The notes under the pieces are model-generated. The model saw only the letters and a list, made by a program, of their open reading frames with translations. It was not told the origin of the DNA and did not search any database. A stretch of DNA of 64,000 nucleotides from Glandiceps talaboti (Eukaryota; Hemichordata; Enteropneusta; Spengelidae). This document shows, one piece after another, positions 1 through 12,545 of the stretch (position 1 is the first letter of the stretch; the number at the start of each line of letters is the position of its first letter). The stretch covers positions 19,589,626-19,653,625 of the forward strand of contig NC_135562.1 of NCBI RefSeq assembly GCF_964340395.1, in the 5' to 3' direction. The translations under genes were made by a program, and so were the position numbers.

Positions 1-132
1 TTCAGTTGGAGGGTGTGATTTTACTTCTGCTGAGGGCCTTTCTACAACTTTGCTCCCTTGTTGTATGGATGTAATAGTTTTACAACAATTTAGGGACTAA
101 TTATCTACAACTTTTGTCTTGTGTATGTGTGT

Positions 133-244
<112 letters not shown>

Positions 245-370
245 TTTCATCCACTCATAATGTACACAAAGCATGTCATAAATAATTTAACATACAATCA
301 CAATCACAATTGATATTATTTGATATTTTTATATATGTCATATTTTGTCTACCTATGATTCCATCCACAG

Positions 371-2585
371 CCAATGTGAGCAGAGTCAACATGTGGCATT
401 TGATACTGAAAGTGTATGGTTTAATATCTACAGTGTTAGAACTATGGCCGGGTGTTCGTTTTGAGTCCTACACTCTCTGTCCATCATGTCTGGATAGTGG
501 GATCCAACAACCATACCCATTTGAATTCAACTTACCTGGAGCTGACAAATCTGAAACTACTTACAAGTAAGTTCATTTTTTTAATAATTACAAGATATAT
601 GACATTTCTCAGTCATACATTTCATTAACTAGATCATAAATTGATAGATTATATTTGAAGGTTATCAAATCATAACTTCTATACAAACTCTACATATATT
701 TTTATGCCCCAGATAGGCTGGTACTTCAGAGTAAAAACTTTTAGAAAAATTATGACCCAATATTTCATGAACAAAAATTGAAGGTAAGGCCTAATGAAAA
801 AAATTGTGTGGTTCTGATTACACACCATTTTAGAATAGGCTGGGTTGGTAGATTTTTTGTTTTATTTTATTATATTTTTTTCATGTGTGAGTGTCTAGTT
901 CAGGTTTTCCATTGTTTTCCAAATGGTCTCCGTGTTGTTTATTTCTTTCTATCAGATGTACAGCCATTACAGATTGGAAGAATAGTTTTAAAGTGTCTTT
1001 TTAAGTTGATGTCAGTTTCCACATCCACTGTTTCTCCTGAAACTTCACAATTTTTGCGATGTCATTATTGTTTTCTTGGATATGTAAAAAAAAGTATAGG
1101 GTTGGCAGTGAAAAGGTAGGTGGGGGTTGCGTAACCGGAACCAAACAATTATTTGTTTAGGCCTAATTACTGTGCCAATATATCTGACTAAGTTCTGACT
1201 TCCCTTGCACATGTGATTTTGTGATTCCAATATACCGTTTGTCATTTGTAGGTATTATAGTGAACCCCAACAATGTAGAGGTCAAGGTTACTGTGGTAGG
1301 AAAATAGAATTTGGATTGGTCCAACCCATCAGTAAAGGTTAGTAAATAAACACAATTTCTATTCAAATGCCAAATTTTATTAAAGGGACACAAGCTGAGG
1401 TCATACGTTTTGGGGCATAATTTTTGCTGCATATTTAAAAGACTGCTGCAGTATTGTACATGAAGAATACTTAACCATCACTTGTAATTGACTGAACTCA
1501 AACCTGGTATCAAGATATAATTTATAAAACTATCTGGTGATGTAATTTATTAGTGACGTATAAAAAATGTAAAGGAACTCACTACTAATTACAATCAACT
1601 GTTCTAACAATGCTAGAATACAATCGTAATGCTAGAACACAATCGTAATACTAGAACTCAATCGTAATGCTAGAACACAGTCGTAATTCTTAGAACACAA
1701 TCGTAAGGCTAGTTAAGAACACAATCGTAATGCTAGAACACACTCGTAATTCTTAGAACACAATCGTAATGCTAGAATACAATCGTAATTCTTAGAACAC
1801 AATCGTAATGCTAGAACACACTCGTAATTCTTAGAACACAATCGTAAGGCTAGTTAAGAACACAATCGTAATGCTAGAACACAATCATAATTTTTAGAAC
1901 ACAATCGTAAGGCTAGAACACAATCGTAATTCTTAGAACACAATCGTAAGGCTAGAATACAATCGTAATGCTAGAACACAATCGTAATGCTAGAACACAA
2001 TCGTAAGGCTAGAATACAATCGTAATGCTAGAACACAATCGTAAGGCTAGAACACAATCGTAATGCTAGAACACAATCGTAATGCTATCATAGAAGACAT
2101 GCATTGATATTAACATTGTATTAGAATAGTTCAAAGGATATTTTACATATTTTAATATATTCACATCGAGTAAAATGTTTTTAAACTCGGCTATTGTCAC
2201 TCTAAGTTGCTATATAACTTAAGATAGTCTAGCATAAGAATTCAGTATGCTATGTCATTGGATACATTACACAATACTATGAGTATTACTACACAAATAT
2301 GTTTACCATAACTGTTCAGGGTGTACAATTTTACAAATAAGTCATATTAATTCTAACAAAACTTTCAAACAAATTTCTTGTTGCTATTTAATAGTGCAGC
2401 TTTAATTGTGTTAACCTTTGACCTCACACTTTTAACTTTTTCTTTGACTTGCTTTATTCTCAGATGAAACTGACAGTCGTGGTGAAATTCCAATCCAGAA
2501 CTATTACAACTTCCAACATTGCCATGGGCTTATGTTTCAATGCAAAGACAGCACACAGAATATATCTATTCCTAAAACACCTTAG
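371..2585 (+). CDS. C-terminal three exons of a Roco/MFHAS1-like multidomain protein (partial)
   Basis: Three exons join with consistent splice phases: 371-566 (acceptor CATCCACAG, donor AA|GTAAGT, leaves 2 nt), 1252-1337 (acceptor TTTGTAG, donor AAAG|GTTAGT, leaves 1 nt) and 2464-2585 (acceptor TTCTCAG, ends in TAG at 2583-2585). The joined frame has no stop and encodes about 134 residues. The tail contains the segments WPGVRFESYTLCPSCL and PYPFEFNLP, and a second Cys pair in CRGQGYCG. A Trp-Pro-Gly segment followed by CPxC and a Pro/Phe-rich stretch is what I recall after the COR region of invertebrate Roco and MFHAS1-like proteins. That identity is a guess from pattern; the exon structure is the stronger claim. 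The 5' part of the gene lies outside the window. Intron 2 contains the 19-bp minisatellite. Confidence 0.55.
1610..2085. repeat. Minisatellite, about 19-bp unit (GCTAGAACACAATCGTAA)
   Basis: More than 20 tandem copies of an 18-21 bp unit containing GAACACAATCGTAA. Variants read TGCTA, TTCTTA or GGCTA at the junction. The array lies inside the second intron of the Roco-like gene. Confidence 0.9.
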
Positions 2586-2599
2586 CAAGTATATAGGCA

Positions 2600-3012
2600 C
2601 ACTTTGATGATGTAATGATACTAAGGCCAATCAGCAAGGACATTGCTGATGTAATGATAGGCCAATCAGCAAGGACATTGCTGATGTAATGATAGGCCAA
2701 TCAGCAAGGACATTGCTGATGTACAATGTAATGATAGGCCAATCAGCAAGGACATTGATAATGTAATGATAGGCCAATCAGCAAGGACATTGCTGATGTA
2801 AAGATAGGCCAATCAGTAAGGACATTGATGATGTAATGATAGGCCAATCAGCAAGGACATTGATAATGTAATGATAGGCCAATCAGCAAGGACATTGATG
2901 ATGTAATGATAGGCCAATCAGCAAGAACATTGATGATGTAATGATAGGCCAATCAGCAAGGACATTGCTCATGCAGGTAATAATAGGCCAATCAATGAGG
3001 ACATTGATTATT
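2600..3012. repeat. Minisatellite, about 34-bp unit carrying CCAATCA
   Basis: About eleven copies of a 33-37 bp unit, TGATAGGCCAATCAGCAAGG followed by ACATTGCTGATGTAA. Each copy carries a perfect CCAAT-box core. It starts 15 bp after the stop codon of the upstream gene, so it may lie in its 3' UTR. Related diverged units occur at 7780-7975. Confidence 0.9.
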
Positions 3013-3137
3013 TAAAATGTTATATAATATATTATATTATATCATGCTACTATGCGCCATTCTGATTGGATAATAACTGTGGTAAAATCCCATTTTACCA
3101 CGGCTGGCAGTGGTAAAATGGGCCCCTAAACTAGCAT

Positions 3138-3495
3138 ATGAATAGTACTCACAAAAATGAAGCTAGTGTTCGTTCTTATACCAATAATTTAACACTTCCT
3201 CAGAGTAAAGGTATGTCAGGTATCCTGTACAATAGTTTGGGTTACAGTAGTCCAAATAATTCTACTGATGACCTTGCGATCGAAAGTAACGATCGATCAG
3301 TGGCTTCAACATCACTGGCCATGGCTGATAAGGACATTAAGGTACAAGTTCTCCCATGCAACGAGCCGTCAGCGCCCTGCTCTCGTTGAATCAAGCAACA
3401 CCAATTTAACTTTTAACCATCAGTCAAGTGCGTCAGGATTATTTCAAAACTGTACATTTTCAGGTTCAGTCAATGTTCAATTTGTTAACCATTAA
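3138..3495 (+). other. Possible exon or decayed coding segment (two overlapping open frames)
   Basis: Frame 1 (3138-3389) encodes a Ser/Asn-rich stretch ending in a stop. An overlapping frame (3268-3495) continues with a polar stretch ending QNCTFSGSVNVQFVNH. The compositions look like one coding segment broken by a single frameshift near 3345-3390, but neither half shows a recognisable domain. It lies downstream of the Roco-like gene's stop and could be a decayed or alternative last exon. I do not assign a function. Confidence 0.25.
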
Positions 3496-3689
3496 ATTAA
3501 AGTAGACTGTACGTGTAACGTCGCGTCTCTGATTTACTGTCTCGAGCTTTCTCCGTTTCAACGCCGCGCCGAGACATCTATTTTTAGCAGTGTACAAGAT
3601 TCACGGTATTGTTCTTATGTAAATATCCAAACAAAATTGTTACTTTCTTTGACCCCTTGTATGGAAAGCCACAACTGACTTAAGTGTGC

Positions 3690-4560
3690 AATTACTATTA
3701 TTGTATGTGCAAATACTATGTTATTATGTGCATTCAATAGTTTATTATGTGCTTACTTTAAGTTATTATGTGCATACTGTATTATTCTATGTACAGTTAC
3801 TATTATTGTATGTGCAAACACTATGTTATTATGTGCATTAAATAGTTTATTATGTACAGTTACTATTATTGTATGTGCAAACACTATGTTAGTATGTGCA
3901 TTTAATAGTTTATTATGTACAGTTACTATTATTGTATGTGCAAACACTATGTTAGTTTGTGCATTTAATAGTTTATTATGTACAGTTACTATTATTGTAT
4001 GTGCAAACACTATGTTATTATGTGCATTGAATAGTTTATGTACAGTTACTATTATTATATGTGCTAACACTATGTTATTGTGCATTAAATAGTTTATTAT
4101 GTACTAACCTTAAGTTATTATGTGCATACTGTATTATTCAATGTACAGTTACTATTATTGTATATGCTAACGCTATGTTATTATGTGCATTAAATAGTTT
4201 ATTATGCACTAACCTTAAGTTATTATGTGCATACTGTATTATTAAATGTACAGTTACTATTATTGTATGTGCAAACGGTATGTTATTATGTGCATTAAAT
4301 AGTTTATTATTCACTGTTACTACTATTGTATGTGCTAACACTATGTTATTATGTGCATTAAATAGTTTATTATGTACCAACCTTAGGTTATTATGTGCAT
4401 ACTGTGTTATTCAATGTACAGTTACTATCATTGTATGTGCTAACATTATGTTATTATGTGCATTAAATAGTTTATTATGTACTAACCCTAAGTTATTATG
4501 TGCATACTGTATTATTCAACGTACAGTTACTATTATTCTATGTGCTAACGCTATGTTATA
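3690..4560. repeat. Left-arm satellite of the foldback element
   Basis: Tandem array of degenerate units built from TTATTATGTGCAT-type 18-20 bp modules, grouped in higher-order units of about 100-115 bp. The complement of this array is found at 5985-7290. The long open frames here on both strands arise because the motifs lack stops. Confidence 0.9.
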
Positions 4561-5565
4561 ACGTTAACTCGCGATAGTATATTATGGACAGACTTTAGGA
4601 CATTATGTGCATACTCAACATAGTACTATCATTGTTCTGTATGGAGGATTTTGAGAAAAAAAAATTGTTTCCAGGTGAACCAGAAAAAATTTTTTTTTGA
4701 TCCTGTAATGGCTTGAGAAAAAAAATTGTCATAACAGACAGAAGTGAAAAAAAAAATTGTCACAATGCACCAGAAATGAGCAAATTTGGAAACCTTATTC
4801 TCATGTATTCTTTGGCGGCGCCGCAAATGTTTTTAATACAAGTATAAATTCCTGTTTTTTTCCAGCACTTATCATTAAAACATGCACTATATAGCTCTGC
4901 TTTAAACCCAAGTGCACACAAAGTTTTCCTTTCCTTTTCTGACCCAAGAAAACATATTTCAGGATTTTTGTTGCAATATCTCAATGACACAGTCAATATC
5001 TGAAGGGGACTATTTGGTTTCTGTAAATTAAGACAATTTAAAAAACAAGACAGGAGTCACTAAACTAGTGTTAAAATCTAGTGTTTTTCTTTCAATATAA
5101 ATCTCTTATAAAGATGTCCAAATAAATTTTTCTCAAGTTGACAATGAAAATTGAGGAACAACAAATATAACGAAATACAAAAAATAATATCTTCCCTGAG
5201 AACTTACAGGAATTGACTGATTCATAGAAAAGCAGGTTTAGTACTGATCATAGTTGATTTTGGAACTGTTCTATAATTTAAAGTTGTAATTTAACGTAGA
5301 CAGACGTCTTTCATACTAACTGCTAATTCTTCTACTTGCACAGAACAAGTTATTTAGAGGTACAGTTGTGAACCATTGTGACGTGGTATAAGTATGAAAA
5401 ACGCATTCAAACTTAATGATTAATTAAAAAAAAAATTGCACTGCTACTCCATTTGAAAAAAATTGATGCAGGACTGACAGTAGAAAAAAAAATTGCTGTC
5501 ACTCTGACTGGGAAAAAAATTTGCTCCCATACCTACTTCCTCCATACCCCCCCCCCCCCCAGAAA

Positions 5566-5859
5566 TCAAACGGTTCTCCCTTTAGTTACGGTAGATCTCG
5601 ATCTAGACGTCACTAGACGATCTAGTTGCCGCACGAGTAAGACCCTCTGCCATGGCGCCAGCTCCCAGGCGCTAGGCCCGGCCCGCCCCAAAGCTTCCCG
5701 GCACCGACTTCTTAAATCAAGTCGGTCACCCAATCTTCTGACACCAAAACTTATTAAATTTTCCTCAGTCATGTCGAGCACATGAGAGAAAGTGACTCCC
5801 TCTGTCAAGAAACGTGCTGTGAAAGCTGACAGACCTAAATCTGACAGAACAGACTCCAT
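5566..5859 (-). CDS. SAM-domain ORF in the core of the foldback element
   Basis: A 97-residue ORF starting at the ATG at 5857-5859. Residues 1 to about 60 have the pattern of a sterile alpha motif domain: a hydrophobic first helix (LSDLGLSAF), then LTEGVTFSHVLDMTEENLIS and FGVRRLGDRLDL, the usual SAM helix-4/5 core with the G-x-R-x-x-L signature. A basic Arg-rich tail follows. SAM domains mediate protein-protein or RNA binding. The surrounding DNA is more GC-rich than the AT-rich arms, so this may be host coding sequence captured by the element, or a remnant of the element's own gene. No splice signals were evident. Both ends of the true coding region are uncertain. Confidence 0.5.
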   Translation of the reverse strand: MESVLSDLGLSAFTARFLTEGVTFSHVLDMTEENLISFGVRRLGDRLDLRSRCREALGRAGPSAWELAPWQRVLLVRQLDRLVTSRSRSTVTKGRTV

Positions 5860-5984
5860 GACAGACGACGACGGGACGTGCTCACAAAAGGATAACACAA
5901 CAGCAACTCGAGTCTGCGCGTGCGTGTTTGAATCCGAGAAAGTGGGCCCTCTAGCGGGGGATCTTAACGAAACCCCTTAATAAA

Positions 5985-7290
5985 CTACTGTATGCACATA
6001 ACGACGTAGTGTTACCGCATATAATAATAGTAACTGTACATATAATAATACAGTATGCACATAATAACTTAAGATTTGCACATAATAAAATATTTAATGC
6101 ACATAATAACATAGTGTTAGCGCATATAATAATAGTAACTGTACATATAATAATACGGTATGCACATAATAAATTAATATTTGCACATAATAAAATATTT
6201 AATGCACATAATAACATAGTGTTAGCGCATATAATAATAGTAACTGTACATATAATAATACGGTATGCACATAATAAATTAATATTTGCACATAATAAAA
6301 TATTTAATGCACATAATAACATAGTGTTAGCGCATATAATAATAGTAACTGTACATATAATAATACGGTATGCACATAATAAATTAATATTTGCACATAA
6401 TAAAATATTTAATGCACATAATAACATAGTGTTAGCGCATATAATAATAATAACTGTACATATAATAATACGGTATGCACATAATAACTTAAGATTTGCA
6501 CATAATAAAATATTTAATGCACATAATAACATAGTGTTAGCGCATATAATAATAGTAACTGTACATATAATAATACAGTATGCACATAATAACTTAAGAT
6601 TTGCACATAATAAAATATTTAATGCACATAATAACATAGTGTTAGCGCATATAATAATAGTAACTGTACATATAATAATACAGTATGCACATAATAAATT
6701 AATATTTGCACATAATAAAATATTTAATGCACATAATAACATAGTGTTAGCGCATATAATAATAGTAACTGTACATATAATAATACGGTATGCACATAAT
6801 AAATTAATATTTGCACATAATAAAATATTTAATGCACATAATAACATAGTGTTAGCGCATATAATAATAGTAACTGTACATATAATAATACGGTATGCAC
6901 ATAATAAATTAATATTTGCACATAATAAAATATTTAATGCACATAATAACATAGTGTTAGCGCATATAATAATAATAACTGTACATATAATAATACGGTA
7001 TGCACATAATAACTTAATATTTGCACATAATAAAATATTTAATGCACATAATAACATAGTGTTAGCGCATATAATAATAGTAACTGTACATATAATAATA
7101 CAGTATGCACATAATAACTTAAGATTTGCACATAATAAAATATTTAATGCACATAATAACATAGTGTTAGCGCATATAATAATAGTAACTGTACATAGAA
7201 TAATACAGTATGCACATAATAACGTAAGGTAAGTACATAATAAACTATTGAATGCACATAATAACATAGTATTTGCACACACAATAATAG
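5985..7290. repeat. Right-arm satellite, 105-bp unit
   Basis: About eleven nearly identical units. GTGTTAGCGCAT recurs exactly every 105 bp (for example at about 6114, 6219 and 6324). Each unit contains five GCACATAATAA-like modules. Because 105 is divisible by three, stop-free frames of more than 400 codons appear on both strands; these are not genes. The array is the inverted counterpart of 3690-4560 but much more homogeneous. Confidence 0.95.
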
Positions 7291-7599
7291 TAATTGCACA
7301 CTTAAGTCAGCTGTGGCTTTCCATACCTTGCCCCGTTTTCTTCGTTGCTAGTTTTCAACGCGTTTTCGTTATGCATTATATGATGTAAATAAAGTAATTT
7401 ATCAATGTAATGCTATGTAGTGTATGGTTTGTGTTCATGCAGTGTGTGTGTTTGGGCGACATGAACGTATCCACTCATCAAAATATGCTCGTTCCCGACG
7501 ATCTATTACCGACGATCTTTTTCTGTACGTGCGAATTCGCCTTTTCAGGCATATAAATAACCACAGAATCACATTTAGAAGAAATAGACACATATTTTG

Positions 7600-7765
7600 A
7601 TATAATATAATAGCAATAACCCCCTCCGAAGGCGGGTATACACTCGAATTTGGTACAATTCGCTCCATATAGCACTCGCCATTCGGCTCGTGCTATATGT
7701 CGCGAATTGTACCAAAATCTCGTGTATACCCGCCTTCGGCGGGGGTTATTGCTTAAATAATATCA
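7600..7765. repeat. Palindromic MITE / foldback hairpin
   Basis: Near-perfect inverted repeat. The left arm contains GAAGGCGGGTATACACTCG and GGTACAATTCGC; the right arm is its complement, ending GGGGGTTATTGC. The arms are about 70 bp with a loop of about 10 bp around 7676-7684. It is GC-rich compared with its surroundings. Confidence 0.8.
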
Positions 7766-7779
7766 TATATAAGGCAATC

Positions 7780-7975
7780 AACATGGACCAATGGTGATGT
7801 AATGATAAGCTATTCAGTGTGCTTTGCAGAAAAATAGGCCAATCAGAATAGACCTTGCTGATTTGGTGAGAATTTAACCAATCAAACCTTTCAAGAGTAA
7901 CTATGCACATCAAACAAAACCAATCAAAAGGAACCTTGCTCGAGTGATGATCAGCCAATAGGATTGAACCTCGCT
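7780..7975. repeat. Diverged CCAATCA-containing repeats
   Basis: Four or five degenerate units, each with CCAATCA or CCAATAG followed by a ..CCTTGCT.. segment. They resemble the 2600-3012 minisatellite but are strongly diverged. Confidence 0.6.
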
Positions 7976-8131
7976 AGTGTAATAATATTAATTAGTGTAA
8001 AAGTAAATATTTAAACACAGTAGTAGTGATAGCCTTAGAAGTTACCACTTTGGTGCATTTAGTTTTGACAAGGTGGGAGAGACACAAACTAAAACTATTG
8101 TGAAATGTAGTAAGTCACATAGTTAGATATT

Positions 8132-8275
8132 ATTACCAATATTTTTCTTTGTTCAGCCAAGGAAAAAATGAGTGACCTAAGGGGCCTTGTCACTAAGAGT
8201 CCCTAGATTAGTAGTCACAGACAACATCCTTAGGTCACAAGTATTTTCTGGCTGAAAGAAGAAAAATATTGGAAG
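8132..8275. repeat. Short palindromic MITE
   Basis: Inverted arms: CCAATATTTTTCTT with CAGCCA and GTGACCTAAGG on the left, and the complement on the right ending AAGAAAAATATTGG. Arms are about 50 bp around a 40-bp centre. No coding potential. 8276-9620 holds no gene I can support. Confidence 0.65.
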
Positions 8276-9624
8276 AATAACATAATATACCATCGCCAGT
8301 AATACCAAAGAAAAATTGTTGTGACATAGATGTGCATTGTCATGACATAGAACAACCAGAGTATATATTCCATATTTTTTGTTCAACTTAGCACCTGCAT
8401 GGTATAAAGGTGAAAGTCCAATTGTAGGTTAATACCTGCAGGTTTCAGCAGAATTCCAAATCCTCTTCAGAAACCTTCAGATATTTGTGGAATATTCATG
8501 ATATGCATAACACTGTTAACAAATCAGCTGGTCATCTCGTCATGGATACTCATTACAGGTTAATTTATTACCTGTTTGAAGGTGTTTTCACAATCCTGAA
8601 GGTAAACCTACATTTTGAACTGGCCTTTGACTCTATAGATGCATGTAGTGATGTCTTAATGATGCCAATTAATGTACTAATTCAAGGTGCATAGCATAAA
8701 CACTGCAAGTGTACACAACTAGGTCTTGTCAAAGACTGAACTATTAATTCTACTGTAATCATATCAACATTCACTGATATAGATTAGTTTCAACAATTTA
8801 TCACAATAATATGTGCAAGTGTGGTGTACTCAGTATTTACACTCTCCTTGCAATGCTCTCTACAGTCGTACTTTGATGAGCATACATGTAGTGAGCGAAA
8901 GTGCATAAGAAAATACTATAAGCACAAGTACAATTACCCCCTAGTGTACTCAGGTATACTCATATTAGAACTTACACAGCATGGGGTACGTTCTGGTATT
9001 ATTACAAATTTTTATCCAAAACAGCAAATTTCTGTAAAATTCATAATACTGTGCGATCACTGGATTTCATGTGTGCAAGGAACAATCTTGCCATCATTTG
9101 TATATCATTTGCATAATATTTGCATGTAGTTATGCAATGTTTTCAGTATTGTACTGCAGTGCAAATACCACTAATACACAAACTGCAATCACAGGTGCAT
9201 ATCTAGTAATAATTTTAGTTTGTGTCTGTGTTAACTTGTCGAAAGTGATCTCACCAGAGTAACAAACCAGTATCAGTAAACTTTATAATGTGTACAAAAG
9301 AGCTAACTAAAGGCAGAAGGATATTTACCTTGTCAATTCACTTTGTGTGTAAAAACCTGAATATTAAAACAAGATATATAAAATGTGATGGTTTCATTTA
9401 CTTTCACCACAGACAAGGACACTGGGAGAGAGTCTGTTGCTGATCTGTTTCTTCCTTATCTGTGCTTTCACATATCAGCTAGTACAGCGTAGCCATCCAT
9501 CTGAACTAAGGTGGAATTGATGTATGAGACTTTAATACAAGACAACTTCTGTAAACTGTATTGTCTACAGCTTGTATTGATATTGCCATTGTAATTATAA
9601 TACACGTAATGGATGATACTTAGT

Positions 9625-10022
9625 GAGTCTCATACATGGTTACCACCATGGCTACATGTGCAGGATAGAATCAAATTTAAGCTTTTATTTATCACTTACA
9701 AATCTCTAAATAAACTATCTCCAACCAACATATCTGACTAAATTCACATGAAGGCAACTCCCAGGATACTCCAATCATCTGCCAAATGTTTATTGCATGA
9801 ACCCAAGTACAAACTGTTGTTGTATAGTGGCGGGTGTACATTCTCACATGCTGCACCCCATCTATGGAATGCACTGCCATTTGAAATACGACAAAAACCA
9901 ACAGCTAAAGAAGTTAGAGACATATCTATTGCTGTACAGCACCTCAGAACGCTACATCTTGGTGGAAACTGGCACTTTATAAATTCACTGATTGATTGGT
10001 TGGTTGGTTGGTTGGTTAGTTA

Positions 10023-10055
<33 letters not shown>
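9625..10055 (+). mobile_element. 3' remnant of a CR1/L2-type LINE
   Basis: A broken frame encodes the C-terminal tail typical of CR1/L2-clade reverse transcriptases: a segment resembling RIKFKLLFITYKSLN (9670-9715), then after a stop SHAAPHLWNALPFEIRQ (about 9847-9900). Downstream is a simple (GATT)n/(GGTT)n tail at 9985-10055, in the position of a LINE 3' terminus. It is 5'-truncated and pseudogenised. Confidence 0.7.
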
Positions 10056-10420
10056 GTGATACATCACTTCCACAAAAGCTTTGATTAATGCCAACACCAT
10101 ACTAACTCATATTATCTCATTACAATATCCATATTTTTATAACACGACCTAAATAGAATACACAATGTATTCTTCCCCTTTCAAAGGTAAGAATTTGTAC
10201 CAATGGATGTCAAAGTGATGTCACTTATTAATACTGATAGTACCAGATATAGTAGCTATAAAATACATGATATTTACCATTTCTGTTATTCTTTCAATTG
10301 GTCGGCAATATTGTCACTAGTTGTCAGAAATTCTATGAAAGCTGAAATCATCTGTACTCTAGTACACAATATTTATGAATTAAAGTTGATAGTATGGACT
10401 AATATTTCACAAAACCCTTT

Positions 10421-10538
10421 AAAGCCTGATACCCTATATATAGGGTGTAATTACACAAAGTTACAGAAACCAAGTCATTAAAGCCCGATACCCTATATAT
10501 AGGGTGTAATTACATAGAGTTACAGAAACCAAGTCATT
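10421..10538. repeat. 59-bp tandem duplication with a palindromic core
   Basis: Two head-to-tail copies of a 59-bp unit (10421 and 10480), 95% alike by eye. Each carries the perfect palindrome CCCTATATATAGGG. No gene lies on either side. Confidence 0.85.
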
Positions 10539-10569
10539 GAAGGGTTAAATTTGAATATTATTTGTCAGC

Positions 10570-11157
<588 letters not shown>

Positions 11158-11985
11158 AAGTATACTGGTCTTATATAAAGCAATGATGATATATGATCAG
11201 TGCATATTTTCCAAATTGTTATTGCTTATTCACTACATGTACATGCATGAGGTATAGTGAGTATCTGTTCACTCATGAATGACATAGAGCAATGTTGCAA
11301 ACAAAAGTTCAGACCAATTCATAGGTTGAGGGCGCTACCGAGATACATGGCTAGTGACTACACTACCATAGTAGAAGTAATCCTTCACTGGTCAGAGTGG
11401 TCACAGACAAGTCATTGTCTGTGGTGTGGTCAATCTCTAAAACAGGAAGCCAATTTTAAATGATGTGCATTAGTGTATCCTAAGATGTTGTCTGTGTGCT
11501 GTAAATATTTGGCTACATACAGTATGTATGGAAAAAAAGACTAAAAAAATTACATTGCCTAATGTGTTCATTATCAAACCAGACATGAAATGCAAGTAAT
11601 ATATCCCCTGGTAATTTAATTCACTTATTATGGCTGTGCAAGGAAACAGACATAAAACAGTAGTATATGATTATCATAACATAAACTGTGACAACTTTTT
11701 CTCTGATATGTACATCAAAATAAGCTTATACCAATAAGTGTCGTAGTTTATGTTGTGAAAGACTGCCATCTTTAATATCATGTTACTGCTAACATCCACT
11801 TCAAAATAAAGCTGAATTATACGAGTATTCCTCTCCCCTTGAGACATCTGAAGAATAGTTTGTGACTCGTCATCTGGAGAAAATAAAAGCCATCATAAAG
11901 TTGACCCTCACATAAAGATGCTCACAGGAAGCCTGGGGTGTTATGGTTATGTCACAACAGTCCAAAATATGTCCCCCACATCTAC
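11158..11985. other. Unassigned intergenic DNA
   Basis: No ORF with plausible composition, no splice-bounded exon and no strong repeat structure seen on either strand. Confidence 0.5.
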
Positions 11986-12215
11986 ATACATACATTCATA
12001 CATACGTTACATACGTTACATACATACATACATACATACATACGTACGTACGTATGTACGTACATACATACATACACACACACACACACATACATACACA
12101 CACATACATACATACATACATACATACATACACACATACATACATACAGACACACACACATACATACATACATACATACATACATACATACATACATACA
12201 TACATACATAAATAC
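11986..12215. repeat. (CATA)n/(CA)n microsatellite
   Basis: Tetranucleotide CATA repeat with CGTA and CACA variant blocks. The His/Tyr- and Met/Cys-rich open frames here in all phases are by-products. Confidence 0.95.
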
Positions 12216-12545
12216 ATATATGGACACATACACCCTGTGATGTGCAAGAGGCTTCACTTTTTGTATTTGACCTTGTCAACAAAAAAGTGATTTAGTTTCT
12301 GCAAGACTTAGAAATGAAATGAGAACACAATAAAACAGGTCAAAATGGCTTTCCATTGTTTAATGATGAAAATGGTACTCTATGTATAGTAAAGACAAAA
12401 TAAGCCAAAAATCCATTGATATAATATATCTTAGAACTAGAAGTCAGCCACTCAACTCTGTCCAAGACTGTCTCTAAAAGAAAGATATGGCTATTACTGA
12501 AACACAATCATTCAACAAGTCAGTAAAACATAGTAATAATAAGTT

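Larger units (their letters stand above)
3652..7336. mobile_element. Foldback-type DNA element with inverted satellite arms
   Basis: The two ends are inverted copies. The left end reads GTATGGAAAGCCACAACTGA from about 3659, and the right end is the complement with one difference in that stretch. Inside each end, a tandem array runs inwards in opposite orientation (3690-4560 and 5985-7290), enclosing a unique core of about 1.4 kb. The 8-mers next to the ends, TTTCTTTG at 3644-3651 and TTTCTTCG at 7337-7344, differ by one base and are a candidate target-site duplication. The structure resembles Drosophila FB elements: long inverted repeats built of short tandem units. No transposase is visible. 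The only plausible ORF in the core is a SAM domain. Confidence 0.7.

Noticed and set aside
778-1119. 113-aa plus-strand ORF
   Set aside because: Lies inside the first intron of the Roco-like gene, has low-complexity hydrophobic composition and no fitting splice sites.
1610-2085. CRISPR-like regular repeats
   Set aside because: Units are contiguous tandem repeats with no unique spacers, in a eukaryotic genome with no cas genes.
5951-7282. Open frames of 443 aa (minus) and 407 aa (plus)
   Set aside because: The 105-bp satellite unit is a multiple of three and lacks stops on both strands; the peptides are purely periodic.
9410-9520. Possible exon after TTCACCACAG
   Set aside because: An acceptor-like site and a short open frame exist, but no donor, phase partner or recognisable peptide.
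11918-12290. His/Tyr- and Met/Cys-rich open frames
   Set aside because: (CATA)n microsatellite translation.
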